From NCBI GenBank assembly GCA_947599925.1, contig CANQFT010000008.1, positions 1 to 64,000 on the forward strand: 64,000 bases of DNA, read 5' to 3'. The notes beneath the pieces were generated by a model. That model was not told where the DNA came from. It ran no database searches and saw only the letters and a program-made list of their open reading frames with translations. This DNA comes from an uncultured Oscillospiraceae bacterium (GTDB lineage: Bacteria; Bacillota; Clostridia; Oscillospirales; Oscillospiraceae). Positions 51,486-60,571 of this stretch are shown here, piece after piece (the stretch's first letter is position 1; each line of letters begins with the position of its first letter). The position numbers were made by a program, and so were the translations under genes.

Positions 51486-52703
51486 ATGGAGCGGACCATC
51501 CTGCACTGCGATCTGAACTGCTTTTTCGCCTCGGTGGAGCTGCGGGACCACCCGGAACTGCGGCATCTGCCTGTGGCCGTCTGCGGCGACCCCACCAGCC
51601 GCCACGGGATCATTCTGGCCAAAAACGAGCCGGCCAAGGCCATGGGCGTCCAGACGGCGGAGACCATCTGGCAGGCCAGGAAAAAGTGCCCGGAGCTGGT
51701 GCTTCTGCCGCCGCACCACCGGCAGTACCGGGACATCTCCCGCCAGGTCAACGCCATCTACCGGGAATATACAGACCGGGTAGAGCCTTTCGGCGTGGAC
51801 GAGAGCTGGCTGGACGTCACAGGGGCGCTGCACCTCTTTGGCGGAGACGGCAAGGCCCTGGCCGATCTGCTGCGGCGGCGGGTACGAGAGGAGCTCGGCC
51901 TCACCATCTCGGTGGGCGTTTCCTACAACAAGGTCTTTGCCAAGCTGGGCAGCGACTACAAAAAGCCGGACGCCACCACGGTCATCCGGCCCCAGGACAT
52001 GGAGAGGATGGTGTGGCCCCTGCCCGCCGGGGCCATGCTCTTTGTGGGGCGGGCCACCCAGCGGACGCTGGAGCCCTACGGCGTCAAGACCATCGGCGAT
52101 CTGGCCCGGTTTGACGCCGGGTCGCTGGAGACCCTCTTGGGCAAGTTGGGCGTTCAACTGCACCGCTATGCCAACGGTCTGGACGACGAGCCGGTGGCGC
52201 CGGCGGACAGCTGGACGCCGCCGAAGTCCGTGGGCAACGGGCTCACCTTTCCCCAAAATCTCACAAGCTGGGACCAGTGCAGAACAGGGCTGGCCCAGCT
52301 GTGCGACGGCGTGGCCACAGAACTGCGGAAAAACGCCATGGTGTGCCGCACGCTGCAACTCACCCTGCGGGACCCGAAATTCCGGGACATCTGCCGCCAG
52401 AGGCCCCTGGCCCGGCCCAGCCAGTTTGCCAGAGAGCTGACCGAGGCGGCGCTGGGCATCCTGCGGGACTGTTGGAGGCCGGGCAGTCCCATCCGGGCCA
52501 TGACGGTCACGGCGCAAAATCTGGTCCCCCAGGAAGAGGACTGGCAACAGATGGACCTGTTCGCCGGGCCGGAGGAGGACCACCGGCGGCAAAAACAGGC
52601 CCATCTGGAGACCGCCATGGACGTCATCCGGGAAAAGCTGGGGAAACAGGCCATCGGCTTTTCCGGCGCGGTGGGCCGGGACATCCGGGACGAGGGGCTG
52701 TGA
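51486..52703 (+). CDS. dinB: DNA polymerase IV (Y family)
   Basis: The 405-aa protein has the Y-family palm motifs LHCDLNCFFASVE and GVDESWLDVT with acidic active-site residues, the thumb and a little-finger domain. It ends with a beta-clamp-binding motif QQMDLF (about 354-359). It performs error-prone translesion synthesis. An ATG at 51477 is an alternative start but is only 3 nt from AAGGAG. The gene is monocistronic. Confidence 0.95.
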   Translation: MERTILHCDLNCFFASVELRDHPELRHLPVAVCGDPTSRHGIILAKNEPAKAMGVQTAETIWQARKKCPELVLLPPHHRQYRDISRQVNAIYREYTDRVEPFGVDESWLDVTGALHLFGGDGKALADLLRRRVREELGLTISVGVSYNKVFAKLGSDYKKPDATTVIRPQDMERMVWPLPAGAMLFVGRATQRTLEPYGVKTIGDLARFDAGSLETLLGKLGVQLHRYANGLDDEPVAPADSWTPPKSVGNGLTFPQNLTSWDQCRTGLAQLCDGVATELRKNAMVCRTLQLTLRDPKFRDICRQRPLARPSQFARELTEAALGILRDCWRPGSPIRAMTVTAQNLVPQEEDWQQMDLFAGPEEDHRRQKQAHLETAMDVIREKLGKQAIGFSGAVGRDIRDEGL

Positions 52704-52740
52704 GCCGACGGCGGGACCTCGGAGGACGGATCGAGCGCCA

Positions 52741-52772
52741 AAACGGGCGGGTCTCCCCCGCCCGTTTTTTTG
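52741..52772. terminator. Shared terminator between dinB and the aldolase gene
   Basis: A 9-bp GC stem (52744-52752 with 52758-52766) has A's before and seven T after, so it can serve both convergent genes. Confidence 0.88.
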
Positions 52773-52776
52773 AGGC

Positions 52777-53802
52777 TTATCGCTGGTCGGGCAGAGCGGA
52801 TAGAAGGGCGTCCACCTCGGCCTGGGTGGTGGCGAAGGAGGTGACGAAGCGGATCGCGACCCGCTCCCCCAGTTCTTCCCAGACCTCGTAGGTACACACC
52901 AGGTCCAGCTCCTCTAAGAGCGTCCGGGGAAGGATGGGGAAGATCTGGTTGGTGGCGGTGGGCACCAACAGGCCGTAGCCCTTGGCGGTCAGCCCCGCCT
53001 GGAGACGGGCGGCCTGGGCGTTGGCGTGGCGGGCCAGGTCCCAGTAGAGGCCGTGCTCCAGCAGGGCCAGAAACTGGACCCCCAGCAGCCAGCCCTTGGC
53101 CAGCACCGCTCCCCGCTGTTTTTTGACCCGGAAGAAGTCCGGCTGGAGGGCCGGGGTACAGATGACCAGCGCCTCCCCCATCAGCGCACCGTTTTTGGTG
53201 CCGCCGAGGTAGAAGGCGTCGCACAGGCGGGCCAGGTCGGGGAGGGTCACGTCGTTGTCCACCGCGGTGAGGGCCGCGCCCAGCCGGGCCCCGTCCAGAA
53301 AGAGCAACAGGCCGTGGGCCTTACAGCAGGCGGACAGGGCCTCCAGTTCCGCCAGGGTATAGACCCCGCCGGTCTCGGTGGCGTCGGAGAGGTAGACCAG
53401 GGCGGGTTTGGCCAAATGTGAGTCGGCACAGCGGGCCACCACCGGCTCGATCATGGCGGGGGTCACTTTGCCGTCCAGGTCGGCCCGGACGGGAAAGAGC
53501 TTGTGGCCGGTGGCCTCCACCGCCCCGGCCTCGTGGCCGTTGATGTGGCCGGCGTCGGCACAGATGACCCCCTCCCAGGGCCGGAGGAAGGCGGCGATGG
53601 CGGTGAAGTTGGTCTGTGTGCCGCCCACACAGAACTGCACGTCGGCCTGGGGCGCGGCGCACAGCGCCCGGATCAGGTCGGCGCACCTGGCGCAGTAGCT
53701 GTCCGCGCCGTAGCCGACGTTCCCCTCCAGATTGGTGGCCGCCAGAGCGGCCAGCACGTCGGGATGCGCCCCCACCGAGTAGTCGTTGCGGAACTGTAAC
53801 AT
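52777..53802 (-). CDS. ltaE: Low-specificity L-threonine aldolase-like PLP enzyme
   Basis: The 341-aa fold-type I PLP protein has the threonine aldolase/beta-eliminating lyase pattern FRNDYSVGAHPDVLAAL, DAGHINGHEAGAVEATGHK, FLDGARLGAAL and the PLP lysine in YLGGTKNGA. It most likely splits threonine or allo-threonine into glycine and acetaldehyde; a related beta-hydroxy-amino-acid substrate is possible. GGAG lies upstream. Confidence 0.88.
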   Translation of the reverse strand: MLQFRNDYSVGAHPDVLAALAATNLEGNVGYGADSYCARCADLIRALCAAPQADVQFCVGGTQTNFTAIAAFLRPWEGVICADAGHINGHEAGAVEATGHKLFPVRADLDGKVTPAMIEPVVARCADSHLAKPALVYLSDATETGGVYTLAELEALSACCKAHGLLLFLDGARLGAALTAVDNDVTLPDLARLCDAFYLGGTKNGALMGEALVICTPALQPDFFRVKKQRGAVLAKGWLLGVQFLALLEHGLYWDLARHANAQAARLQAGLTAKGYGLLVPTATNQIFPILPRTLLEELDLVCTYEVWEELGERVAIRFVTSFATTQAEVDALLSALPDQR

Positions 53803-53831
53803 GGCAAGGCTTTCTCCTTTACAGACATTGA

Positions 53832-53863
53832 ACAGCCAGGTCTTGGGCGCAAGACCTGGCTGT
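53832..53863 (-). terminator. Hairpin downstream of glnS
   Basis: A perfect 13-bp stem (53832-53844 with 53851-53863, 6-nt loop) lies 15 nt after the glnS stop. The T-run is weak, so termination may be incomplete and leak into the aldolase gene. Confidence 0.6.
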
Positions 53864-53877
53864 AAAGTATTTTGCCA

Positions 53878-55563
53878 TTACACTTTGAAGCTGTCTTTCA
53901 AGCTCACCGCGCGGTTGAATACCAGATGGCCGGGCTTGGAGTCCCGGCTGTCGGCGCAGAAGTAGCCCTGGCGCATGAACTGGAAGCGGTCGGAGGGCTG
54001 GGGGTCGGACAGGCCGACCTCCACCTTGGCCCCGGAGAGCACCTCCAGGGAGTTGGGGTTGAGGCACGACAGGTAGTCCTTGTCTCCGGCGTCCGGGTCC
54101 GGGTCGCTGAAGAGGTTGTCGTAGAGCCGGATCTCGGCGTCCAGGGCTGTGGCGGTGTCCACCCAGTGGAGGGTGGCCCCCTTGACCTTTCGGCCATCGG
54201 CGGGATCGCCGCCACGGCTGAGAGGGTCGTATTCGCAGGTGATCTGGGTCACGTTGCCCTGGTCGTCGGTCTCGTAGCCCACACAGCGGACGAGGTAGGC
54301 GCCCTTTAAGCGGCACTCCGGGCCGCCGGGGTAGAGGCGCTTATATTTGGGCACGGGCTCGGGCAAAAAGTCTTCTGATTCCACCCACAGCTCACGGGAA
54401 AAGGTGACTTGGCGGGTCCCGGCCTCCGGCTTGCCGGGGATGTTCTCCACCTGAAAGACCTCGCTCTTGTCGGCGGGGTAGTTGGCGATGACCAGCTTGA
54501 CGGGCCGCAGGACCGCCATGACCCGCTGGGCGTTCTCGTTCAGGTCCTCCCGCAGACAGTGCTCCAGGAAGGAGAATTCCACTGTGGAGGCGGCCTTGCT
54601 CACCCCGTTGCGCTCGGAGAACGCGCGGATGGCGGCGGGGGTGTACCCCCGGCGGCGCAGGCCGCAGATGGTGGGCATACGGGGATCGTCCCAGCCGGAG
54701 ACCACCCCGGACTCCACCAGGTTGCGGAGCTTGCGCTTGCTCATGACGGTGTAGTTGATGCCCAGGCGGGCGAACTCGATCTGGCGGGGCTTATGGTAGG
54801 GCAGCGTGATGTGGTCGATCACCCAGTCGTAGAGGGGGCGGTGGTCCTCAAATTCCAGGGTACAAAGGGAGTGGGTGATGCCCTCCAAGGCGTCCTCGAT
54901 GGGGTGGGCGAAGTCGTACATGGGGTAGATGCACCACTTGTCGCCGGTGTTGTGGTGGCGCATATGGTTGATGCGGTAGATCACCGGGTCGCGCATATTG
55001 AAGTTGCCGCTGGCCAGGTCGATCTTGGCCCGGAGGGTGTATTTGCCGTTGGGGAACTCCCCGGCCCGCATCCGGGCGAAGAGGTCCAGGGATTCCTCCA
55101 TGGGCCGGTCCCGCCAGGGAGAGCGGGCGGGGGTGGACACGTCGCCGCGGTATTCCTTGAACTCCTCCGGGGTCAGCTCGCAGACGTAGGCCAGGCCCTT
55201 TTGGATCAGTTCCACGGCGTAGTTATACATCTGCTCGAAGTAGTCGGAGGCGTAGAAAAAGCGGTCGCCCCAGTCGTAGCCCAGCCAGTGGATGTCCTCT
55301 TGGATGGCGTCTACGAACTCCTCGTCCTCTTTGGTGGGGTTGGTGTCGTCCATGCGGAGGTTGCAGAGGCCCCCGTACTTCTCCGCCGTGCCGAAGTCCA
55401 CGAAGATGGCCTTGGCGTGGCCGATGTGGAGGTAGCCGTTGGGCTCCGGCGGGAAGCGGGTGTGGACCCGCAATCCCTCGTAGCGGCCGCCGGGGGCAAG
55501 GTCCTGGTCGATGAAATCGTGGATGAAATTCTGGGACATTCCGGCGTCCATTTCCTCCGGCAT
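53878..55563 (-). CDS. glnS: Glutaminyl-tRNA synthetase
   Basis: The 561-aa class I synthetase has PPEPNGYLHIGHAKA (HIGH), the MSKRKL KMSKS-type motif and the bacterial-type C-terminal anticodon beta-barrels. Direct GlnRS is rarer in Firmicutes, most of which use GatCAB amidation, but occurs in gut Clostridia. Start 55563 has GAGGAG 9 nt upstream; a TTG three codons earlier is less likely. Confidence 0.96.
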   Translation of the reverse strand: MPEEMDAGMSQNFIHDFIDQDLAPGGRYEGLRVHTRFPPEPNGYLHIGHAKAIFVDFGTAEKYGGLCNLRMDDTNPTKEDEEFVDAIQEDIHWLGYDWGDRFFYASDYFEQMYNYAVELIQKGLAYVCELTPEEFKEYRGDVSTPARSPWRDRPMEESLDLFARMRAGEFPNGKYTLRAKIDLASGNFNMRDPVIYRINHMRHHNTGDKWCIYPMYDFAHPIEDALEGITHSLCTLEFEDHRPLYDWVIDHITLPYHKPRQIEFARLGINYTVMSKRKLRNLVESGVVSGWDDPRMPTICGLRRRGYTPAAIRAFSERNGVSKAASTVEFSFLEHCLREDLNENAQRVMAVLRPVKLVIANYPADKSEVFQVENIPGKPEAGTRQVTFSRELWVESEDFLPEPVPKYKRLYPGGPECRLKGAYLVRCVGYETDDQGNVTQITCEYDPLSRGGDPADGRKVKGATLHWVDTATALDAEIRLYDNLFSDPDPDAGDKDYLSCLNPNSLEVLSGAKVEVGLSDPQPSDRFQFMRQGYFCADSRDSKPGHLVFNRAVSLKDSFKV

Positions 55564-55619
55564 ATGTCTCAACTCCTCGCTGAATAGAATATACAGTCAC
55601 CTCCGTTGGTAACTTGTAT

Positions 55620-55648
55620 ATTTTATCCTGTCGAGCCTGAAATTGCAA
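55620..55648 (-). promoter_or_regulatory. Promoter of glnS
   Basis: TTGCAA (55648-55643) and TAAAAT (55625-55620) are 17 nt apart; the -10 box overlaps the stop codon of the upstream lipoprotein gene. Confidence 0.68.
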
Positions 55649-56534
55649 GACCTTTCTCGCCGATCCAGCCCTCCGGCTCCAGGGGAGTCCAGTCCTCAAA
55701 GGGGGCCGCCTCTCCGATGCCCCGCTCCGCTTTGAGCTGGGCGACGCGGTCGGCCACGCTGTCGATCTCGGTCATGCCCTGTCCGGCCAGGTACTCCCGC
55801 AGGAGGGCCACCTTCTCCGGGTCGGCGCCCTCCCCCACGTCCAGTTGGTAAAATACGCCGTCCTCGGCGGTCAGGATGCAGCACGTACACTCCTCCGCCC
55901 ACTCGGCGTCCGTCCCAAAGACGTCAAAGGCGTACAGGGCCACCCACTGGTAGTAGAGGCTCTCCAACTGGTAGACGGAGCGGTAGTGGCCGGTGTCGTC
56001 GATGTAGCCCAGCCAGTCGAACTCGTGCCCCGCGCCGCGGGAGTAGTGCCCAGAAAAGATCAGGTTTTGGTCCAGCTCGGTAAAGCTGCGGTAATAGGAG
56101 TCCGTGGCGTAGGTCAGGCGGACCTGTCCGTCGTAGTCGCCCAGGATGAGGTACGCCGTAAACGTCTGGCCGTCCAGGGTATCCACATACTCCAGGGCCA
56201 GCATCTGCCGCCCGCTGAGGGTCTCCGGCTGGGCGTAGAAGACCTTTAGGTCCTGGAACCCGATGTCCCATGTGTCGGCGTCGCGAACCATCTGGGTCAG
56301 GTCCCGCAGGGAGAACTCCCCGGCGTCCTCCGCCGGAAAGTCGTCCAAAAACTTCAAATCGGCGCGGAAGCCGTCGTCCACCTGGGCGGTGGCCTCCCCC
56401 GCCAGGAAGGCGGCGAAGGCCGCGGTCTCCGGCGGGGGCGAGGCGGAGGGCCCCTCCTTCTCCCCCGGCCCACAGCCGGACAGGTCGAACAGCGTCAGGG
56501 CGGCCAACAGCGCGGCCAGGGTCCGTTTCACCAC
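55623..56534 (-). CDS. Putative lipoprotein of unknown function
   Basis: The 303-aa protein has a lipoprotein signal (KRTLAALLAALTLFDLSGC, Cys about residue 20) followed by a Pro/Glu-rich linker and an acidic, beta-rich domain that I do not recognise. A GTG at 56534 is chosen because an upstream ATG falls in the -10 box of its promoter. It lies between the spoIIIA operon and glnS without clear functional link. Confidence 0.75.
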   Translation of the reverse strand: MVKRTLAALLAALTLFDLSGCGPGEKEGPSASPPPETAAFAAFLAGEATAQVDDGFRADLKFLDDFPAEDAGEFSLRDLTQMVRDADTWDIGFQDLKVFYAQPETLSGRQMLALEYVDTLDGQTFTAYLILGDYDGQVRLTYATDSYYRSFTELDQNLIFSGHYSRGAGHEFDWLGYIDDTGHYRSVYQLESLYYQWVALYAFDVFGTDAEWAEECTCCILTAEDGVFYQLDVGEGADPEKVALLREYLAGQGMTEIDSVADRVAQLKAERGIGEAAPFEDWTPLEPEGWIGEKGLAISGSTG

Positions 56535-56565
56535 GATCGCTCTTTCCCCTCTCTTTTTTGAGACC

Positions 56566-56594
56566 ATCGTACACACCCGGCCAAAAAATGTCAA
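56566..56594 (-). promoter_or_regulatory. Promoter of the lipoprotein gene
   Basis: TTGACA (56594-56589) and TACGAT (56571-56566) are 17 nt apart, 31 nt before the GTG start. Confidence 0.72.
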
Positions 56595-56664
56595 GCTGGG
56601 GGTCTGGTCGTTCTCTCTGCGAGGTTGTCGAAGAAGCGGCGGGGGCACTTCTTTGACAAGTTGA

Positions 56665-56693
56665 CAAAAACCTCCCGGGAGGGGAGGTTTTTG
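56665..56693 (-). terminator. Terminator of the spoIIIA operon
   Basis: An 11-bp stem with A/T-rich ends (56665-56675 with 56683-56693) lies 3 nt after the spoIIIAH stop, giving a T-run on the minus strand. Confidence 0.82.
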
Positions 56694-56696
56694 TGC

Positions 56697-57299
56697 TTAC
56701 TCCGCTGGGATGATCTTGATCTGACTGGCCTCCAGGCCGGTCTGTTCCATGGCGATCTCCATGATCCTGGCCGTGTCTGTCTCGGTGAGCTCTCCGCTGC
56801 CCAGGGACACCACCACCGAGGCGCTGTCCTCACCCACGAAGGCCACGCAGTCGGCGTAGCCCTTGGCCACCACCAGGCTCTCGATCTCCGCTTCGGCCAT
56901 GGTGCAGTCGGCCATGACCCGGATGGACGCGTTGGCCTCGTTTCGCATGGCCTGGTCAGCGTCGTTGTTGGCGGCGGCCTCTTCCAGAAGGCTCAGGGCT
57001 GAATCGCGGGCCTGCTGGCGGTTGATACGGGCGTTGGAGAAGTAGTCGCCGGAGGGCTTTTGCTGTTCCGACGGGTCCGCCGACGGAGCGGGAGCGGGGC
57101 TCTGGGCGGTCTCGCCGCCGCTGTCCGCCGGGTCTGCCGAGGCGCCCACCATGGCCGCGCCGCCCAGCAATTTCCCCGTGGGAAGGGCGTTGGCGCTCAC
57201 GTCCGACTGCCCTTGGGAGTAAGACCAGTTTAAGTACACCGCCGCGCACACGAACAGGACGATTGCGGCCACCACCGCGTTGCGTTTCCAGATCTTCAT
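56697..57299 (-). CDS. spoIIIAH: Stage III sporulation protein AH
   Basis: The 200-aa protein has one N-terminal membrane helix (AVVAAIVLFVCAAVYLNW), a Pro/Ser-rich linker and a C-terminal YscJ/FliF-like domain. It spans the intermembrane space and binds SpoIIQ of the forespore to form the feeding channel. Start 57299 has AAGGG 9 nt upstream. Last gene of the operon. Confidence 0.93.
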   Translation of the reverse strand: MKIWKRNAVVAAIVLFVCAAVYLNWSYSQGQSDVSANALPTGKLLGGAAMVGASADPADSGGETAQSPAPAPSADPSEQQKPSGDYFSNARINRQQARDSALSLLEEAAANNDADQAMRNEANASIRVMADCTMAEAEIESLVVAKGYADCVAFVGEDSASVVVSLGSGELTETDTARIMEIAMEQTGLEASQIKIIPAE

Positions 57300-57304
57300 T
57301 TCCC

Positions 57305-57844
57305 TCAACCCTTTCCTTCACAAATCATGATTTTATCCGCGCCCAGGCCGGTCAGGGCGCTGACTGCCCGCATCAGGTCCAGGCGCACGCGGGCGTCGTC
57401 CCCGCCGGGGCACACCACCAGCGCCCCTTGGAACCTGGGGTAGAGCCGCTGTACCAGCACGGGGGCCTCCCCCGCGCTGCCGGAAACCACAACGGTGGTG
57501 CTCTGGGTCTCACTTTCTCCGTTGGCGGAACGGACATTTTTTTCATCCTCCGCAAGCACCTGGCGAGAGCTGCTCTGGGCGGTGAGCATCACGCTCACGT
57601 CGCCCGCCCCATGGACCTTGGACAGCGTTTGGGCCAGCTGTTCCTCCAGCGCGGAGAGGCTGAAGTCCTCCTCCGCCTCCTGGGTCTGGACCGGCGCCGG
57701 TGTGGGGCCTGGAGGCGTTTTGTCCCCGTCGGGCCACAGCAGAAGCGCCACCCCCGCCAGCATCACCAGCAGGACGTATTTATACTTCCCAAAGAGCTCC
57801 GGCGCCTTGTCCCGCCACTTTTTCCACGGTATTTCCCACTTCAC
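57305..57844 (-). CDS. spoIIIAG: Stage III sporulation protein AG
   Basis: The 179-aa protein has one membrane helix (KYVLLVMLAGVALLLW) and a ring-forming domain like the YscJ/FliF family, ending near ALTGLGADKIMI. SpoIIIAG builds a large ring in the channel. The GTG start at 57844 overlaps the TGA of spoIIIAF by 4 bp, with AAAGGA upstream. Confidence 0.93.
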   Translation of the reverse strand: MKWEIPWKKWRDKAPELFGKYKYVLLVMLAGVALLLWPDGDKTPPGPTPAPVQTQEAEEDFSLSALEEQLAQTLSKVHGAGDVSVMLTAQSSSRQVLAEDEKNVRSANGESETQSTTVVVSGSAGEAPVLVQRLYPRFQGALVVCPGGDDARVRLDLMRAVSALTGLGADKIMICEGKG

Positions 57845-58326
57845 GTCGCGTCCATCCTTTCCAACGTCCTGGCGTCCTGGCCCAGCGCGAAGTCGGCCTC
57901 CAGCGCCGCCTCCAGCTTGGACCACGCCTCCTGGCTCCCCCTGCCCCGCACCTCCACGGACTCCGGCGCGGGAAAGCCGTCTTCGGTCAAGCGGCAACGC
58001 ACCTCCACGCGGGCCTCCTGGATGCCCAAGGCCGCCGCCTTGTCCGAAATATATGCGGCGGTCTCCTGGGCTATGATGGATTTTATCAACTCCTCCTGCT
58101 CTCCGGTCTCCGCCTGGGCGTTCCAGGTCCCCAGTTGGGCCACGCTCTGGGCCAGGGCGTCCCCGTCCAGAGAGCGGATGGGGCCCAGGGCCGCCAGGAG
58201 CAACAGCAGTCCGCCCGCCATGCGGGTCAGGGTCCTGGGGAAGCCCTTGGGACACAGAGCGTCGGCGATGGCGGCGATCATGGCCGCGCAGGTGATGGAG
58301 AGCAACCAGCTCCTCAGCCACTCCAT
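57841..58326 (-). CDS. spoIIIAF: Stage III sporulation protein AF
   Basis: The 161-aa protein has two N-terminal membrane helices (about 5-50) and a soluble alpha/beta domain, matching SpoIIIAF in size and place. Its ATG is 1 nt from the spoIIIAE stop codon. Confidence 0.9.
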   Translation of the reverse strand: MEWLRSWLLSITCAAMIAAIADALCPKGFPRTLTRMAGGLLLLLAALGPIRSLDGDALAQSVAQLGTWNAQAETGEQEELIKSIIAQETAAYISDKAAALGIQEARVEVRCRLTEDGFPAPESVEVRGRGSQEAWSKLEAALEADFALGQDARTLERMDAT

Positions 58327-58327
58327 T

Positions 58328-59440
58328 TTACACCGCCCCCGTTGCCGAAAGGCACGAAATCACACAGATGAGCAACATCACAGCACAGCAGCCCACCATG
58401 CCCAGTTCCAGGGCGAAGGCGCCGCCGATGGCGTCGATGAGCCCGGTGAGCTTGCCGTCGGACACCGTGGCGCAGAGGGCGGCGGTGAGCTTGTAGACCA
58501 GGTAGTGGACCCCAAGGCGCAGAAAGGGCGTCAGGCACACCCCCAGGACCACCAACATCCCAAAGACGCCCACCGCGTTTCGCAGAAGCCCGGCGCCGGC
58601 CAGCACGGTCTCCGCCGCGTCGGAGAGCACGCCCCCCACCACCGGCACCGAGCCGGAGATGGCGAATTTGGCGGTTTTGAGGGTGATGGCGTCCGCCGTG
58701 CCGGCGATCACGCCGCTGACGGAGAGGTAGCTCACGAAGATCAGCATCACCGCGGTGAGAGTGCCGGTGACGACCCCCTTGATGGTCCCGGCCACCCGCT
58801 TGAGGCCGGGGTTGTCCAGGGCCGCGGACACCGCGGCGGCGGCCACGAAAGCGTAGGTCAGCGGGATGAGGACCTTGTCGATGAGCTGGAAGAGGACGTT
58901 GGAGAAGAGCACGGTGGCGCCGTGGCGGGCGGCGGCTGACGCCGGGGTCCCGCCCGCCGCGGCCGCGGCGGCCAGAGCGGGAAGCAGGACGCCGCCGAAG
59001 GTGGTCACGCGCTGGATGGCGGCTTGGCCAAGGCCCATGAGGGAGTGGACGTCGGCCACGGCGATGGCGCACACCGCCAGCACCCCCACCATGGGCGCGG
59101 CCCGGACCGAGGTCCCGCCCAGGCCGGAGGCGCCGCCCAGTTCCCAGGCGCCGTCGGCCACGGCGCAGAACAGCGTCACAGCCAGCAACAGAGAGCCGCT
59201 TTTCAGGGCCGTCCGCACCACGCCGAAGAGCTGTTCCGTGCCCGTGTCCACCAGGTCCCGCAGTCCCAGGTCCAGGTCGATGTCCTGGTCCAAGGGCATG
59301 GAGGGGGCGTACTCCCCCGCCGCCTGTTCCAGCTCCGCCCTGGGCAGGGCATCCCAGCCGGGGTCCTCCGCGCCCTGGGCCGTGGGCGAGAGGGAGACGA
59401 GCAATAGGATGGCCAGTAAGATACCTCTTATGTGTTCCAT
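58328..59440 (-). CDS. spoIIIAE: Stage III sporulation protein AE
   Basis: The 370-aa protein has a signal peptide (LLAILLLVSLSPTAQGAE), an acidic segment and about seven to eight membrane helices with the conserved GGxLLPAL-like and SGSVPVVGGVLSDA motifs. It is the largest membrane subunit of the mother-cell export apparatus. AGAGGG precedes the ATG. Confidence 0.95.
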   Translation of the reverse strand: MEHIRGILLAILLLVSLSPTAQGAEDPGWDALPRAELEQAAGEYAPSMPLDQDIDLDLGLRDLVDTGTEQLFGVVRTALKSGSLLLAVTLFCAVADGAWELGGASGLGGTSVRAAPMVGVLAVCAIAVADVHSLMGLGQAAIQRVTTFGGVLLPALAAAAAAGGTPASAAARHGATVLFSNVLFQLIDKVLIPLTYAFVAAAAVSAALDNPGLKRVAGTIKGVVTGTLTAVMLIFVSYLSVSGVIAGTADAITLKTAKFAISGSVPVVGGVLSDAAETVLAGAGLLRNAVGVFGMLVVLGVCLTPFLRLGVHYLVYKLTAALCATVSDGKLTGLIDAIGGAFALELGMVGCCAVMLLICVISCLSATGAV

Positions 59441-59450
59441 AGTCCCTCTC

Positions 59451-59837
59451 CTAAAGCAGATCCAGGATCAGCTGTACCACCGCCTCGAAAAGAGGCAGAC
59501 AGATCACCAGCGCGCAGGCTCCGCCGGCCATCTCCACCGCCGAGGCGACGCCCCGCTCCCCGGCGTCCCGGCAGAGTTCCGCCGTCACGCGGGTCAAAAG
59601 GGCCGTCCCAACGGTTTTCAGCACCGGGCCCAGCACCGCCGCCGACAGCCCGGCCCGCTGAGCCAGCGTGTCCAGAAGGGTCCGCACCGGGCGCAGGATC
59701 CCCACGCCGGCAAAGAGGACCAGCGCCACGGCGCAGACGGCGAGCACCAGGGCCATGTCCGGCGTCTGCTTTTTTATCACCGCGGCGCACACCGCGGCCA
59801 CCGTGGCCAAGGCGGCGATCTGAATGACGGCGTCCAT
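59451..59837 (-). CDS. spoIIIAD: Stage III sporulation protein AD
   Basis: The 128-aa protein has about three to four membrane helices; KKQTPDMALVLAV and the LLPLFEAV-like end are SpoIIIAD features. It resembles flagellar export membrane proteins in topology. Confidence 0.93.
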   Translation of the reverse strand: MDAVIQIAALATVAAVCAAVIKKQTPDMALVLAVCAVALVLFAGVGILRPVRTLLDTLAQRAGLSAAVLGPVLKTVGTALLTRVTAELCRDAGERGVASAVEMAGGACALVICLPLFEAVVQLILDLL

Positions 59838-59839
59838 AC

Positions 59840-60034
59840 TCAGAGGTCAAACAGGTTCTTGACCAGGTCGAACAGGCTGCTGATCTCCCGCACCACCATC
59901 ATCAGCACCACCACCAGACCCGCCAGGGTGGTCATGGTGGCCTGTTCGTCCCGACCTGAGCGGCTGAGGACCTGGTTGAGCACAGAAACCAAAATGCCCA
60001 CAGCGGCGATCTTAAAGATGAGGTCCACATTCAC
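59840..60034 (-). CDS. spoIIIAC: Stage III sporulation protein AC
   Basis: The 64-aa two-helix protein (MNVDLIFKIAAVGILVSVLN, then LAGLVVVLMMVVREIS) is the typical SpoIIIAC, similar to the FliQ-like subunit. It lies 2 nt before spoIIIAD. Confidence 0.94.
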   Translation of the reverse strand: MNVDLIFKIAAVGILVSVLNQVLSRSGRDEQATMTTLAGLVVVLMMVVREISSLFDLVKNLFDL

Positions 60035-60058
60035 AGCTGTTTTCAGCTCCTTTGTTCG

Positions 60059-60571
60059 TCATAACAGCATCAGCACCAGCGCCGCGCCAGCGGCCAGGCT
60101 GAGGGCGGTGTAGACCCGCCCAAGACCTCTGGCCTCCTCTCCGGCCTGGGCCCGGATGGTCTCCAGCCGCCTGGCGGCCTGGGCCAAGACCTGGGCCTGG
60201 GCCCCGGCGTCGTAGCGGCCAAGGGTCTTGCCCACCTCCACCAGCACCTGGCGCTCCTCTTCCCGCAAAAAGTCCAGCTGCAGTACCATGGCCCGCCGCC
60301 AGCTCTGCTGCAGGCCGCCCTCCGGGTCCTGGGAAAGACCGGCCAGGGCTTCCCGGTAGAAGAGCTCCACCGGGCCGGACCGCTCCCGGGCCAACTGCTC
60401 CAACAGCTTGGGAAGGGGGCTCCGGCGGAAGGTCAACTCCTCGGAGAGCCACACCAGGCTGGCCCGCAGGTCCTCCAGCACACGGACCCGGCGGCGCAGC
60501 CGCTCCACAGCCGACACCCCGCACCACAGCGCCCCCGCCATGATCAGCAGTCCTCCCAGCAGTTTCAGCAT
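60059..60571 (-). CDS. spoIIIAB: Stage III sporulation protein AB
   Basis: The 170-aa protein has an N-terminal and a C-terminal membrane helix and a soluble helical middle (SpoIIIAB fold, resembling GspF cytoplasmic domains): RVRVLEDLRASLVWLSEELTF. Start 60571 overlaps the spoIIIAA end by 7 bp. Confidence 0.93.
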   Translation of the reverse strand: MLKLLGGLLIMAGALWCGVSAVERLRRRVRVLEDLRASLVWLSEELTFRRSPLPKLLEQLARERSGPVELFYREALAGLSQDPEGGLQQSWRRAMVLQLDFLREEERQVLVEVGKTLGRYDAGAQAQVLAQAARRLETIRAQAGEEARGLGRVYTALSLAAGAALVLMLL

